Source of the DNA: Lepiota brunneoincarnata
Taxonomy: Eukaryota; Basidiomycota; Agaricomycetes; Agaricales; Agaricaceae
Reading direction: 5' to 3'
Length of the DNA stretch: 64,000 nucleotides
Assembly (NCBI GenBank): GCA_023014365.1
Contig: JAEBUN010000004.1
Location: 1,736,001 to 1,800,000 of the forward strand
Each line of letters begins with the position of its first letter. Position 1 is the first letter of the stretch. The translations under genes and the position numbers were made by a program. The notes under the pieces were generated by a model, which had not been told where the DNA came from, searched no databases, and was given only the letters and a program-made list of their open reading frames with translations. Positions 45,904-57,393 of this stretch are shown here, in pieces.

Positions 45904-47156
45904 TCACAAAATATAACGCTGATCACACCTAGTGCCATCTTCAAGCTCCAGCATGATGTTCCTTCCCCGGCACAATCTTTGCACGAGGGTGTGGAACCGA
46001 TGCTGACCCAAAATACCCCTCCACTCTCCATAGAAGACAACTCGTTGCAAAGAGGTCAACTGCTGCCGGTGGAAGGTGAAATGTCCCTCGAGCATCGCCC
46101 ATATTTCCTCCGCGGTATAGAGGAAATCGTTTACAGCAGAGTGTAGCCGGACTGTGGTGATCGGAGTATGTTCTTCGGTAGTCTCGGGAACCTTGGTAAA
46201 GAAGATATGATATCCAATCTCCTTAAGACTTGAACAGCCCCGGAGGCAGGTCGTCAAATGATCGCAAGTGAGGAAGCGGGGATGTTTCCCAAATTCGACA
46301 ACCTCTAGTTGGTCACCGAATCTGTCCCAAACGCTCTGCAGGCCCTGCTCGACCAAGGGCGAATCCAGGATGACATGTGTTATGGAGGGGAGAATCCACT
46401 TGCTAACGATCTGATGGAGGAGGAGACCGTTTATAATGCGGAGACGGAGTGTCCGCAAGGAGGGCAAGCAGACGTAGGTGAATTGCACATAACCAACAAC
46501 TCCCCCAACGAATAGATATTCGATATTGGGTGCATGTTGCAGCACGATCCCCAGCGAGTTGATGCCGCCAGAACGTTCCGCCTCCGTATGGTGCCACCAT
46601 TCAAGGCGGCGCAAAGAGGGCAAGGAAACGCAGTCAACCTCGTAGTCGAAACGCAGCGCTTCTGTAAGCAGACAGCGAGGCCTGACGAGCACTTCGAGCT
46701 GTGTACACCGTCGTAGGATCTCGATGGATGTTGTTGTCGGGGATTTCGTGGGACTTGATATAGTGCTCAGGTAGGGCAGGACCGCTCGACGGACCTACTC
46801 GTGACCATGTATGAATACTTGTAAAGGGGCCCGGTCATAAGGAATGAACACACCATTCTCCCGTAGTCCTCCTTACCGTCGACGGTCTCTAAAGCGCGCT
46901 TGAGTGCACAAGTGTCATGTCGAATCTTAATGTCTCTATACAGATAATTGACTGTCCAGAACCTCCACAGCCGGCAGACCATGGTTAAAGCACGTTTAAC
47001 ATTGAGCGAAGAGTCCCGGTTGTCAGTAGGTGGTGGCTGAAAGGGCACATGGTCTATGGCATGGCAGTTAGGATCCCTGGAAGATGGCTGTATAGCCCAT
47101 ACCAAAATCTCGAGCCAGAGCTCGGGCGGTAGGAGTTGGTGGTCAAAGGTGTGCAT
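45904..47156 (-). CDS. F-box-like protein, basidiomycete-expanded type
   Basis: Seen: start MHTFDHQLLPPELWLEILVW (F-box-like core LPPELWLEIL), then TMVCRLWRFWTVNYLYRDIK, which matches the second half of fungal F-boxes. One intron near 46800-46855 leads to a long C-terminal region of imperfect leucine-rich repeats (VSLPSLRRLEWWHH, APNIEYLFVGG, LPSLRTLRLRIINGLLL, LEVVEFGKHPRFLTCDHL). A probable SCF adaptor; the target is unknown. Not closely similar to the F-box/LRR at 41713, so not a recent duplicate. Confidence 0.78.
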
Positions 47157-47721
47157 GAAGCTAGTACCTATCGCCGGGTCACGCGAGGATCTTATCTCTG
47201 TCTAGTGGCCTTTCTGTCTTGTCCCTGAGTACTCATCCGCTAGACGAATTCTCGCCTCCCAGGTGGCTTGGATAGCGAGGCTTTCCACACGACCACCAAT
47301 ATATCATCGTACATCCGAACGCATTCGCTAACTTGGCTTGGAATTAACAACGTGTGAGCATAAAAGTGGCCCCCCATTGATTGCATGTGTGGTTATCTGA
47401 CCACGCCTGCCGATTATTCTATGTGTCCACGACAGCATACACGAAGGCTTTCTCTCCAGTTCTGCAAATGGATTAATGCTCCCCTGCCGTGGCAATGGGT
47501 CAATACTGTCTTGATCTGGGATTCCGACTCTCGGGAATGTGGCCTGGTTGTACGTCCAGTCACATGCACTTCCCATCCACTGGTGCGCCGCAATGCGACC
47601 CAAGTGCCCTCGAGACACTTGAAATAGTTGAAGGCCGGGCCCACTACCGGGTTAATCGCCAGCCCTTGGCAGAGACGCCCAAAAAGTCCCGAGGAGCGTA
47701 CTGCTAATAGACCCCCCTATC

Positions 47722-47812
47722 ATGGAGGTTCGTCCTTTGGTTCCAGCAGTACTGCGGGCTCGACGCCCACCACCTGAGCTGATCCATTTCCCTGGCCAGA
47801 GGTCACACGACG
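47722..47812 (+). pseudogene. Possible orphan exon resembling the Kgd4/MRPS36 N-terminus
   Basis: Seen: ATG followed by 30 codons reading PAVLRARRPPPELIHFPGQR, then a consensus donor (GTGAGT). Kgd4/YMR31-type subunits of 2-oxoglutarate dehydrogenase start similarly with a basic presequence and a P-L-I-x-F-x-G-x-R motif. No downstream exon with the rest of the family sequence was found, so this is a gene fragment, a gene with a distant exon, or chance. Confidence 0.25.
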
Positions 47813-48057
47813 GTGAGTATTCAAATTAACCGTTCTGAAACGTAAGTAAGTGGCGGTCATCTCCAACTTGACGGCTCCTGGCACACAAAATACACGGCTT
47901 TGAGTGGATTACCACTGTCAGGGGTGATGGTAGCATCAACACCCAAGGAGAGGGCTCCCATCCAAGCGCGCCCCACTGCCCAGCTTGCCCGTCACAGCGG
48001 GACGTCGCTGTCTCTGTTGCTCAGACCCTATGCCACTCCGCTTCCCTTCTGGTCCTA

Positions 48058-48074
48058 TTTTTTTTTTTTTTTTT
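48058..48074. repeat. Poly(T) tract, 17 nt
   Basis: A homopolymer inside the gene-poor block. With the tracts at 48690 and 48993 it could mark old retroposed tails, but no target-site duplication is visible. Confidence 0.9.
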
Positions 48075-48689
48075 GGGCTGCCCATGACCGGTGCACATCC
48101 CTGTATTGAATCGCGCCGGACGGGCGGCGAACCCACGCCAAACTGAGTCTATGCACGGGACTGAGCCAAACTCCTGGAATGGCCGTTTGTGCAGATAAAT
48201 CAAACCTGGGATCCCTAGGTGGCTTCCGGAGCGCTCTGTTTCCGGCACACTGATTACGTCTATCGTCAGGCTGTGTGTAGCTTCAGGCTTTGGCTATTAA
48301 TGACCCGGACGAAGCAATACCATGTAAAGTAGTAATACGTACATAGCCTATCGGCCCCTCGAATAGCATCATAACAATGTGACATCACTAGCTAGCTGTC
48401 TCTCCTGCGATATGCGGCTTTCTTGGAGAGTAATTTGAGGACATATCGGGGGATCGTCAGATGACCACCCAAAAAGCGAAATGATAACCCCATCTCGCTT
48501 CTTCCCAATACATATTTAGCTCTCTACGCTGTGGTATGAAATCATAGGTTATATGCATCCGTCTCCCCGCCCATTCTACATAGGGTTGAGGGCTAAACTA
48601 CGCTTGGATTTTTACGTATCTATAGATATGTGCGTCACTGATCCTTTAGCGCCATGGAGCATGGTCCGTATAGCCGTTTGTCATCCAGC

Positions 48690-48701
48690 TTTTTTTTTTT
48701 T
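48690..48701. repeat. Poly(T) tract, 12 nt
   Basis: Second homopolymer in the gene-poor block; its flanks do not match those of the first. Confidence 0.85.
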
Positions 48702-48992
48702 CTTTCTCGGGGCGCACGACTCATGGCATTGTCCCCCACGGACGGGCTACTCGTTGTCAGAGTGGGTGCCTGTTGATGAGTAGTGCATCATTACCGCTCT
48801 GCTGGAAGACAGGTTTACGCAATCGAAGACGACGTCATTGTCAACGCCAATGAGACAGATCGGCGCAAGCGGGATAGTTGGGCAGGGGTAAGCCAACAGG
48901 TGTCCTACAGGGGCCAGGGCCAGTGCAGGGCGGCATATATATGCATGTATAACCAAGGAGATATCGGAACATATAGAAGGGCTATCAGCGGG

Positions 48993-49012
48993 AAAAAAAA
49001 AAAAAAAAAAAA
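48993..49012. repeat. Poly(A) tract, 20 nt
   Basis: Third homopolymer in the block, opposite in orientation to the other two. A region likely to be unstable in sequencing. Confidence 0.9.
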
Positions 49013-49886
49013 GGAAAAGAGAACAAAGCAAGCAGGGAAGTCTGTGTGATGAACTAGATGATTCGTTCGGTAATCCCCTCGGGCATCGTCACAGGTTCGC
49101 ACATGGACAGAGCCCCAGAGATATTTCTGCTGAGATTGGAGATGTGGAGGGATAATTTAGGTTTTGTGTGTGTGTGAAGGCGGAAGAACTCGTTCTTGGG
49201 GGCAGACGGCAAATAAGTACGGCCGATACCGCGCAGATTTATTGAATGCCTAACGTACCGCCTGACATACCGCACAATGCGCTCCTCTGAGAATTCCTGC
49301 CGTAAGACAGGACATCCCTCCCTCTCAGAGACCGAAAATCCGAACTCGGCGATTATTGGCTGAGCCGAGCTTGAGCCTCGCTAACTACCCGGCGACGGAT
49401 GGGTTTGCTGAATATCTCATCTGGTTGTCCGACCCGAAATGCAGCGCATTGGAAAGGCGACAATTGCGCGTTAGGGCATGTTGTTCAATATATACCTAAA
49501 CCCTTGGGGTGGTGACATATGGCTGCGGGATGCACGGAATGTAAGATAGGCCTGCGGAGAGAGGCTTGCTAAGACTAGCCAGAGGCGGAGCGCCATCATA
49601 TCACAAGACGTGGGTCAGTCGTGCAAGAGAGAGAAACACGGATAGTTTCATCCACGCCGGAGTCGATGGGGAGGTGCCAGGGGTGCGGAAGGGAGCCATT
49701 ATGCATGGTCGACGGCAATGATGGTGATGGGACTTTTACGTCGCCTGTTTAAAGCAAATGCCCCGAAATGAGGACACTGGCACCAGCAAATCGAACTCTG
49801 CCCACATTTGGACGACATGATACCGAGGTTGAGAAAATGCGGAGGTCGGAAATTATAAGCAGGAAAGACAATCACTCGAGTGCAGA

Positions 49887-50270
49887 TGACGCCACCAAAT
49901 GAACACAGAGTCGTAGTTGCCTTTGCCAATCGCAGTTTGGTGTATTGGCAGGCTACAGGCGAGTCGCTTGTCATCCCGGACCAAGCTCGCCCTGCCGCCG
50001 AGCGCTTCATCAACTCTCGCAGGTGAGACTAGTCTTGTGCAACTGGCTCGGTTCGATTTCGGGTTCCAGTTCCGCGAGCAACGTCAACAAGGAAATCTGA
50101 TCAGCGGATGGGCGAAGAAAACGCCTTCATTATATCCAGCGAAACACTCGCTGACATGGCTATCCCCTGGCTCTGACACTCCTGCATCCGATTTCCATTG
50201 CCTCGTCGCTTGCAAACTACCGGGCGTCCCGATTCACAAGGTTATTGGATATTTCAGGGTTTGTATATAG
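49887..50270 (+). CDS. Possible gene or gene fragment, unknown function
   Basis: Seen: ATG then a codon-like stretch VVVAFANRSLVYWQATGESL and IPDQARPAAERFINSRR ending at a consensus donor (GTGAGA). A second open stretch after an acceptor reads HSLTWLSPGSDTPASDFHCL. The two do not join in a single frame that I can defend. No family recognised. Reported because the first exon looks coding. Confidence 0.25.
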
Positions 50271-50756
50271 TTGATGTTTCTAAACTCCTCCTCCTACCCG
50301 ATTACGACCCCACAACGGGTACACGTTCCAGTATTCCAAAGCGCAGCCATCCCCAGCCAGCCTCATTAGGAATTGTAATCGAACGGCGATACATTTAGGT
50401 ACAAAGTACGGACAGGGTGCAGCAGGTTCATGATGAACGGGGCGATTCAATAGAGTCCAGCCAACGCACCCATCGCAAGCACAATTATGATAGGGTACAC
50501 ACGTCTGCTCAGACCCTCTGCAGCGACGTGCGGGGTCAAGTCAGCAGGGGTACTATCGGCGCTGAGAGCGAGCCGCAAGCAATTGACTCGCTATCGTCAG
50601 GCAAAGACCAGAGCCCCGGAGCGAGTGGGTGGCGCGGTCAGGATCAGGATCACAGACCCAATAAATATGTGTGGATGGACGTGGGAGAGCGCGCAAGAGC
50701 AAAAAATCAACACGCTTCCCAATCATCAGCGGGGAAGGAGCGACCCTCCTGCCTCG

Positions 50757-50897
50757 TCACTTTGATTCATCCCCAGTTTTTGATGATGATAGTGTACTAT
50801 GTGATTGCTCCTGCATACTTTCTCTACCCACCGGGGGCGTCGGCGTAGATGTCTGCGCGGGTTGTTGTTGTAGTTGTTGTTGTTGTTGTAGTTGTTG

Positions 50898-50928
<31 letters not shown>

Positions 50929-51122
50929 TGTCTTGACTGTGAAGCGTAGTATTCGTGTAGCCTAAAAGGCTCGAGGGGGTTCCGCCCCCGTTCTTCCGCC
51001 ATTTTTATCGTCTGCCACCAGAGATCGAGCGTATAATCGTACAGAGCACGCGAGTACTCGGCGAAGGGGTCGGTAGGATTAGTGTTGTCAGGCTGGTCAG
51101 GAGGCGGGGGATTCGGCGACAT
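50757..51122 (-). CDS. Small polyglutamine protein (121 aa)
   Basis: Seen: one ATG-to-stop exon. It has a Pro-rich start (MSPNPPPPDQPDNTNPTDPF), a helical core (YSRALYDYTLDLWWQTIKMA) with a basic/acidic EERGRN end, a run of Gln with a few Leu, and a Ser/Thr-rich tail. I recall similar short Y-T-L-x-L-W helical proteins in other Agaricomycetes but cannot name a family. No signal peptide or membrane helix. The Gln run is encoded by CAG and CAA and is probably length-variable. Confidence 0.6.
50861..50930. repeat. CAG/CAA trinucleotide repeat (polyGln-coding)
   Basis: About 23 triplets, GTT/GTA in the first half and GCT in the second on the plus strand, lying inside the polyglutamine gene. The pure CTG part is the likeliest to vary in length. 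Confidence 0.95.
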
Positions 51123-51819
51123 GGCTGGATCTTCTGGAGTGAAGAGTCGACTGACCGGCGAGATTTTTGGTGGGAGGATGACGAGATACAGTGGGGTTTA
51201 TATAGGAGAGTGGTTTTCAGCCGGATCACATTGCCGTACAATGGGTCAACGCAAGGCTTGCCCGTCCGGCGTTCTGGACAGACGAAAAGGTTGGGAGAGT
51301 AATTAGAAAAAATGGGCCAGGAAGGAACGTGAAGGGTGACGCGTGGAGTCTGAGCTAGAACCACGAGCACGTTTCTCTGCTAGTAATGGAGGTAATAATT
51401 GAGAGGTGTGGAGATGTGGGCTCGCCGTGGATAACAACGGCAAGGGATGCATGGTCGATGTGCTGAGTGGATATTTAAGAGCGGCCACGCCGGCTGTTGA
51501 ACGTGGCTCGGTGGGCGGGGAAGCCAGTTCGTCGGAAGAGCACTTGCCAGAACGAGGCTGGTTCGCCTGACGTCATCTCAGATTAGCATCTCCTGTTTAC
51601 CTTTTGCGTCGGTGCCTGCCTCCGATTCCGTCACTCCAGCCGCCTGGCCCTCCGTCGTTTCCGCTTGCCCGATGATTCATAATATTACTACAGCGTGTCC
51701 GTGATCGACTATTGTTTCAAAAAACCACCCAAAAAAAAATTAAGCAGGCAGCTTCTGCATGTCGATCTACTCTCAACAAACAACAGTTCATCCCAGCACG
51801 AGCGTTCGTCTTCACCTCG
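51123..51819. other. Intergenic stretch without a supported gene
   Basis: About 700 bp between the polyQ gene start and the CSC1 stop. A 61-codon minus-strand frame at 51303 has no recognisable content. Confidence 0.5.
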
Positions 51820-54800
51820 CTACCGTGGTGCATGGTGTCCGCGTGATGAGGAGGACCGTCGAGGCATTACATCCGCTTTGGCTCGAACGTCCAACGTACA
51901 TTCTAGGCTGTGATACTTCTTCAGATCTGCTGCCTCCGAACGGGCCACCTCTGCTGAGTCTCGCGGAAGCCAGATGATTGGAGGAGGCGCAGTCAGCTCG
52001 GGAGCGTACAAAATGCCGGCCATATCCTCTGCGTGGTCTGTGAATGCCAAAGGCGGCAAATGTGGCGGTGCATCGGGATGTGTCCGAGCCGCTCTGTCTG
52101 TGGCTGTCAAATCATCCAATGTTTCCGTTTCTGTCCGTGTGGCGAATAATACGGGGATCCAAACATGTCTTGTCAGCCAGCGGCAGGGTCAAACATTGAT
52201 GAGAAAAAATCTCACGGAGTGGCACAGGTCCACAGTAGCTTGGTGCGGTGGGCTGGACTGCCAACGTTAAGCTCATCATTTCCAGCACGGAAGCCATCGA
52301 GCCTCGGGTAAGCGGCCCCCGAGTACTGCTACCATTGGTTGTCCCTTCCGCGTCGTCCACTAGGTAGCGGTCCGCCGCACTTGCGAACGTGTCTAATGAA
52401 TTCCGTGTGATGGGGCTCAATGCGCCCCGGCCTGGAGGCCTGAGTCGAACACTGGTGTAGATCTCAACAAAGAGAATAACGCCAACGCCAGTGGCAGTCA
52501 GGACCCCGCCTTCAATCCAGATCCTGCGGCTCAGCAAGGTCAACCCTAACAGGATCGGTTGGAAAGCAAGCAGTGTCCCGAAACGTCTGAGGAGCCATAT
52601 TTGCAGTAGCCCTCCTGTCTGCGAATGTGTCCGCGCGTATACGTAACCCACAAGGAATCGGTGTGCTGCAGGTTTACACAGTCATCAGACCATCTTGGTC
52701 CCCGCAATCAATCGAGGCGTTTCAGGCACTCACCAACCAAGCTCAGCACCAGCAATATCACGACAGCGGGAGCAATGAGTGGAAAGATGAGAGCGAACGT
52801 AGACGCAAACATGATAGCAAGTATGCAAGCACTGATTGCAAAGGATGGATTATAAGTTCGGGGATACACGGCTATGAGAGTGGTAGGCAATTCAATATTT
52901 AGCTCATTTCCCGACCAATGAAAGTCTCACCTCGGAATCGTTGGCGGGGGGTCACTGCCTGTCGTTCTGCCTTGAGCACCTTCCACAGCCTGACAGGTTG
53001 CAACAGGAGGAGACCCGGGATGATGATGGCCACACTAATTATGATGGTAAGCATTAGAACGGTTGTATAGACTGCTCCATTTGTTATCGAACGCGTATGT
53101 CCGGAGTCCACACTGAATGCCTGCAACGCGAAGAGAATGCTTCCTATAGCAGTGAGCCATATCGTTCCGACAGCCCCAAAAACATAGAACATGATCTTGA
53201 ATGTAAGCAACTGGCCGTCTGATCTTGAAACCGAGCCGTGGATATTGGCAACGACTGGGTTCGAATATCAGGCAATGAATCACAGAGAACGTAAAGGCAG
53301 CATTTACGGTTAATGAAATAGACCGTCAGCCCAATGAACACCGTAGCAGATATGGCAGGAACAAGCACAGTCGCAATTCCGCTGGCGAGTAGGTCTGTGG
53401 TAAGTAGGGGTTCTAAGAACGGAAGGTAGTGTGCCACATCTGGGGCAGGTGAAACAGCCAGGCCCGCTGCAGCTGTCACTGAAAGGGATGGTCAGCGTGG
53501 ACAATACCCAACACCTAACGGGGATCTTGCTTACGCCCGGTGGCAAGTAGCACCACGATGATGCAGATAACAGCCCAAAACACTAACTTGTCTAATAGTG
53601 TCCTCTCATTCTGCAGAACGTCCCATCGAATGTCCTCTTTTGCCCTGCCTTCAATGATCTGAATGCCCGGGACATGTCTCAGCCCACGCCCGACTATCAG
53701 CCAACCGAGGATATTCCTGCCTTCAGCGATATCATCGTAGCTCCGCTTCTGAGCCTCCATGATCTGATTATTGATAGCCTTGAGTCGTGATCGCCAATGT
53801 GTGATGTCTTCATATACCTGACCCAGGCCATCAAAATTCAAGCCATCAAGAGGGCGAACGAATGGTTGGGAATATTGCAGGCGTAAATGAGGTGGAGGAA
53901 CTGATGCGGGCTCTTGGTCCCGTCGAAGGGGGAAGGTTTCACGTCTGGCAGAGGGTATAGCATCCGCAGTAGGTTTTGGTGGCCTCCTCCTACCAAGGGA
54001 TAGAGAGCCAGGAGCACGAGGCGGCTTTCCATTAAAGTCGCTGTCGAAGTCGTTACCTGGGCCATTCTCCTTTTCTAGATCGACCCACTCCTCCTCATCG
54101 CTCAATCCGTTAGCCCCTGATGCATGGAGAGTGTGACTTTCTGTAGGCACTGGTTCGTGCCATCTCCATCCTGCGGGGCTCGGGCTTTGGGTTTGATATC
54201 CCATAGAGCTTTCCATGGCTCGGCTGGTAGTCTGCACAGTCCTTCTCCTCACACCATATTCATCAACATACTCGACTTCTTGTTCTTCCGAGATTCCTTC
54301 ACTAGCGATGGGCTCCGCATCCCAGTTTGGGCCATACAAACGCGGGTCCGGAATCCAGCTCTGTCGCTCCTCTGACTCCACAACTGAAGGTCCCAATTGT
54401 CCTGACTTATCCGCCACAACCTGCCCCCCGACTGGTAATCGCCCATACGCTGCCGAGTTCCTATTCACTTCGAGGAACCGACTACCAATAATCCGCGAAT
54501 TGAATGAGTCTGTGAGGCTAGGCACGTTTCCTGTCTCGGTGAATCGTCCCCCACTGAGCCCGTGCACGCCTCTCAGCTTGTAGTATGATGAGGGAGCGAC
54601 AAACGACGTGGGGGCAAGGGAGGTGGTGCCATATGCGCGGTTGACAACCCGCCTTCTCCTTCCACGCCGGGGTGTAGGTCCGAGTGGGAGTGGTCGACTG
54701 ATGTATGGACGAGTTGGATCAGGTGGGGGTGGAGGCTCAAAATCAGCAATGGAGGGATCGGGGGTAGTAACACGGAATGAGCTAATGTAGCGCGTCTCGG

Positions 54801-56753
54801 CAATTTCGAGGTTCTCTAAGATTTCGTCACGTTCATCTATGAGGACTGCGATGTTCTGGGTATCCCTGCCGAAGCATCAGTACTCGGAGTAAATAGAACA
54901 GTAGCTGTGAAGCGCACGAAATTGAGAACAGACTCTGGATATCAATTTCATTGTTGTCTTCCGGTCCGTTCAATGGTACTTCTTCGTCTCTTTGTCTCAC
55001 CCTCTTTGCGCCATTTCTGGGCATCGCCCTGCCGTTATTGCGTCTGGCACGTCTTTCGTCTCGGTCGTCGTCATCCATACCGGATGTAAGGCCAATTTTC
55101 TTGACGAAATCCTTGAACCGTTTTTCTCCCCAGCTCTGGAAGCCTGGGGCATCTCTGGCACTGAGCCAACCCAAGTCTTTCCCGTCGCACCTCACACGTA
55201 GCCATCGTTTTCGGTATGCGACGAGAGTGTTGAATTCGCGCAGAATCTTCCATAGTGCTGGGAGCAGCCCAAGTACTAATACAATGATTGTCAAAAGGAT
55301 GGTTCTGAGGCGCGCATGTCGAGGGTCGTTCTCCTCTTCAATTGCCCGCCGGGAAAAACCGACAAGGTTGGTGGTCCGGATGCCTTGTTCGTCGAAGAGG
55401 CGTAACAGCCGAAGCAGGCTGAGGTCTTGAAGGGTCGAATAGCCGCCGGTGAAGACCGCGCGGGTAGGTAACTGGGAGTTGCATGGCAACCCAACGGTGT
55501 ATATAGGGAGTGCTCCTGCAAGCGCGAGCACCGACCATCCGGCTGCGATCAGAAGGGCAAGCCAAAGACTTCGTTGGCTGAGTTGTTCGTCTGAGGGAAA
55601 TAATTGGGCATCTTTGCTCGCCGACCGACCTGCGTCATCGACGTTCTCAGGGACACTTGGAACTAGAGGGACAGGTGGATTCAAGAATGCAAATAGGCCG
55701 GGTCCGAGAGGTGTTGGGCGTATTCTGTCAGAAATTAGGCTAGCAGCTGATGTAGAGTGGAACGACTTACTCTTGCGGGACGAACCACTCTCGAAGTGCA
55801 TAAATCTGACGGAAGCGAGGACGGAGTACGGCAAACAGGAGCTGTCGAAATTGTCATGATCAGGTCGGTAGTCCCCTTGAAGGATAGAAATAGCACACAC
55901 CCATATGGTGAACCCAATCGCACTCGCGAGCACAACGGCCGCGAGGACTCCCTCAGAGGCAGCGTCCAAACCCTTGCCCGCACATATACTACTTGACCCT
56001 ATCTGGCCTGCTAGGGGCGTTTCATTGCTCGGGGAAGCTGACCCAGCAATGGTGACTGATGAAGAGGTATCGATGCCAGAGGCCGACAGAGGTCCAGTAT
56101 TTAGGGATGTTGTCACAGGAATTGGGTTTGGAGTCGAAAGCGTAGAGGTTATCACAGATTCAGTGAAGGAAGTGAGTGTCATGGTATCTTGAAAGACGGT
56201 CGTAACGGGGAACGTAGTCGTGAGAACGGAGACAGGGAACGATGTTTGTTGGGGCAGGAGAGGGTATTGGAGTTGTGTGTACATTACCAGAGGAAGAGAA
56301 ATTTGGGACTGTATTTTGTCCTGCTGTTACAGTAGGTATTTGAGATGGTGGTGGTGGTTGTGGTGGAGGGGGAGGGGTGGCATCCGTTGGAGGAGTATTG
56401 TGTTCGTCGATGGGTCGTCGATGTCGTAAACGAGACGTGGGTGGGTGTAATCCTGGCAGTACGCCGTCAGGAGGAGTCATGGGGCCCTCTATGGGCTGTT
56501 CTAGGATGAGGAAAGAGGTAGGGGAAGAAGGCGGCCAACTTTCGAACCAATGATAATCCAAATATGGGATCTCGACTGTCTCGGGCGCTAATGATACTGG
56601 ATCTTTGTTGAAGAGGCGTTCAACGCTGCGAACGGCCAGCAGCACAGTGGGCGTTGAAGACATAGTCGTGTGGAATTGTACGCAAACAGGACCCTTGGAG
56701 CCCTCCACAAAGAACAAGGGCGTCTCCCAGGAAACTCGACCTTTTATGGACAT
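51820..56753 (-). CDS. CSC1/OSCA-family (DUF221) membrane channel with large N-terminal ectodomain
   Basis: Seen: a long multi-exon gene. It begins MSIKGRVSWETPLFFVEGSK and VQFHTTMSSTPTVLLAVRS, followed by Pro-rich and Ser/Thr-rich mucin-like sequence. The first TM is GVLAAVVLASAIGFTIWVCA. A cytosolic loop with WLRVRCDGKDLGWLSARDAP and a disordered stretch lead to a C-terminal multi-TM block: FGAVGTIWLTAIGSILFALQ, TTVLMLTIIISVAIIIPGLL, AVYPRTYNPSFAISACILAI and FALIFPLIAPAVVILLVLSL. The last matches the RSN1_7TM/CSC1 pore region. Family: hyperosmolality- or mechano-gated cation channels and lipid scramblases of the plasma membrane. Exon limits near 52200 and 53300 were not all resolved. Confidence 0.8.
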
Positions 56754-57393
56754 GATCTCCAAAAGCTATTTACCTCCAGCAAGGGGCACAAACTGAAGAG
56801 CTTCTATGTGCACGTTATGCAGTGTGGCTACCTCGTTGCATGTACGTGAGAGAAGGTACAAATCTAAGAATATGCATAGCATGAGAAACGAGGCCCTGCG
56901 GGCATGAGCGAGAAACCCACAAGCCCCTGCCCACCCACACATGAAGTCAGTAAACGTCAGGCCCATCATAATCGCCCCCGTAAGCACCCTTTTCTGACTC
57001 TGGACGGGTCACCCATGGTGGAAGAAAAGAGGGCGAGGCCGGGGGTGGAGAGGGAACCTCGTCACGACCGGGGTTTCTGTACTTGTAGCATTTCTCCTTT
57101 TTCTCCACTCCAGACAAGATCCTATCTGCGCGGGTCCTGTGTTTGCTAGGAATACACCCCATGTTGGAAAACTGGCCGGATCGGTCAACCAAGAGCATGC
57201 GACGCACAAGGGGTTCCCCAAACTTACCTAGGAGCAGCAGGAGGAAGTCAAGCAATGTTATGCTTGGCTGTCTCGTTTATATTCCAGTGTCCCAAGATCA
57301 TTACCAAGTGATCGTCAAGGGTTGCGATGGCAGATGTGTGGTGCCTGTATTCTTTAGCATCCAGGTCACGTGCCACACATTGCTATAAGTAAA
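56754..57393. other. Divergent promoter interval, weak coding signals
   Basis: About 640 bp between the CSC1 and Sly1 starts. A minus-strand stretch (about 56947-57170) reads like a tail (YRNPGRDEVPSPPPASPSFL) after a plausible intron, but I found no convincing start exon. I leave it uncalled. Confidence 0.4.

Larger units (their letters stand above)
47157..49880. other. Gene-poor block
   Basis: About 2.7 kb without any frame I can support beyond one short exon-like piece at 47722. It contains long T and A homopolymers (48058, 48690, 48993). No terminal repeats, transposase or reverse-transcriptase motifs are visible. A promoter for the F-box gene is expected at the left edge. Confidence 0.6.

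Noticed and set aside
41713..47156. The two F-box proteins as a tandem duplicate
   Set aside because: Their F-box and LRR sequences differ strongly and they lie on opposite strands with two unrelated genes between them.
50030..50060. tRNA B-box-like GGTTCGATTTC
   Set aside because: No matching A box or acceptor stem at the right distance; it lies in a probable intron-like stretch.
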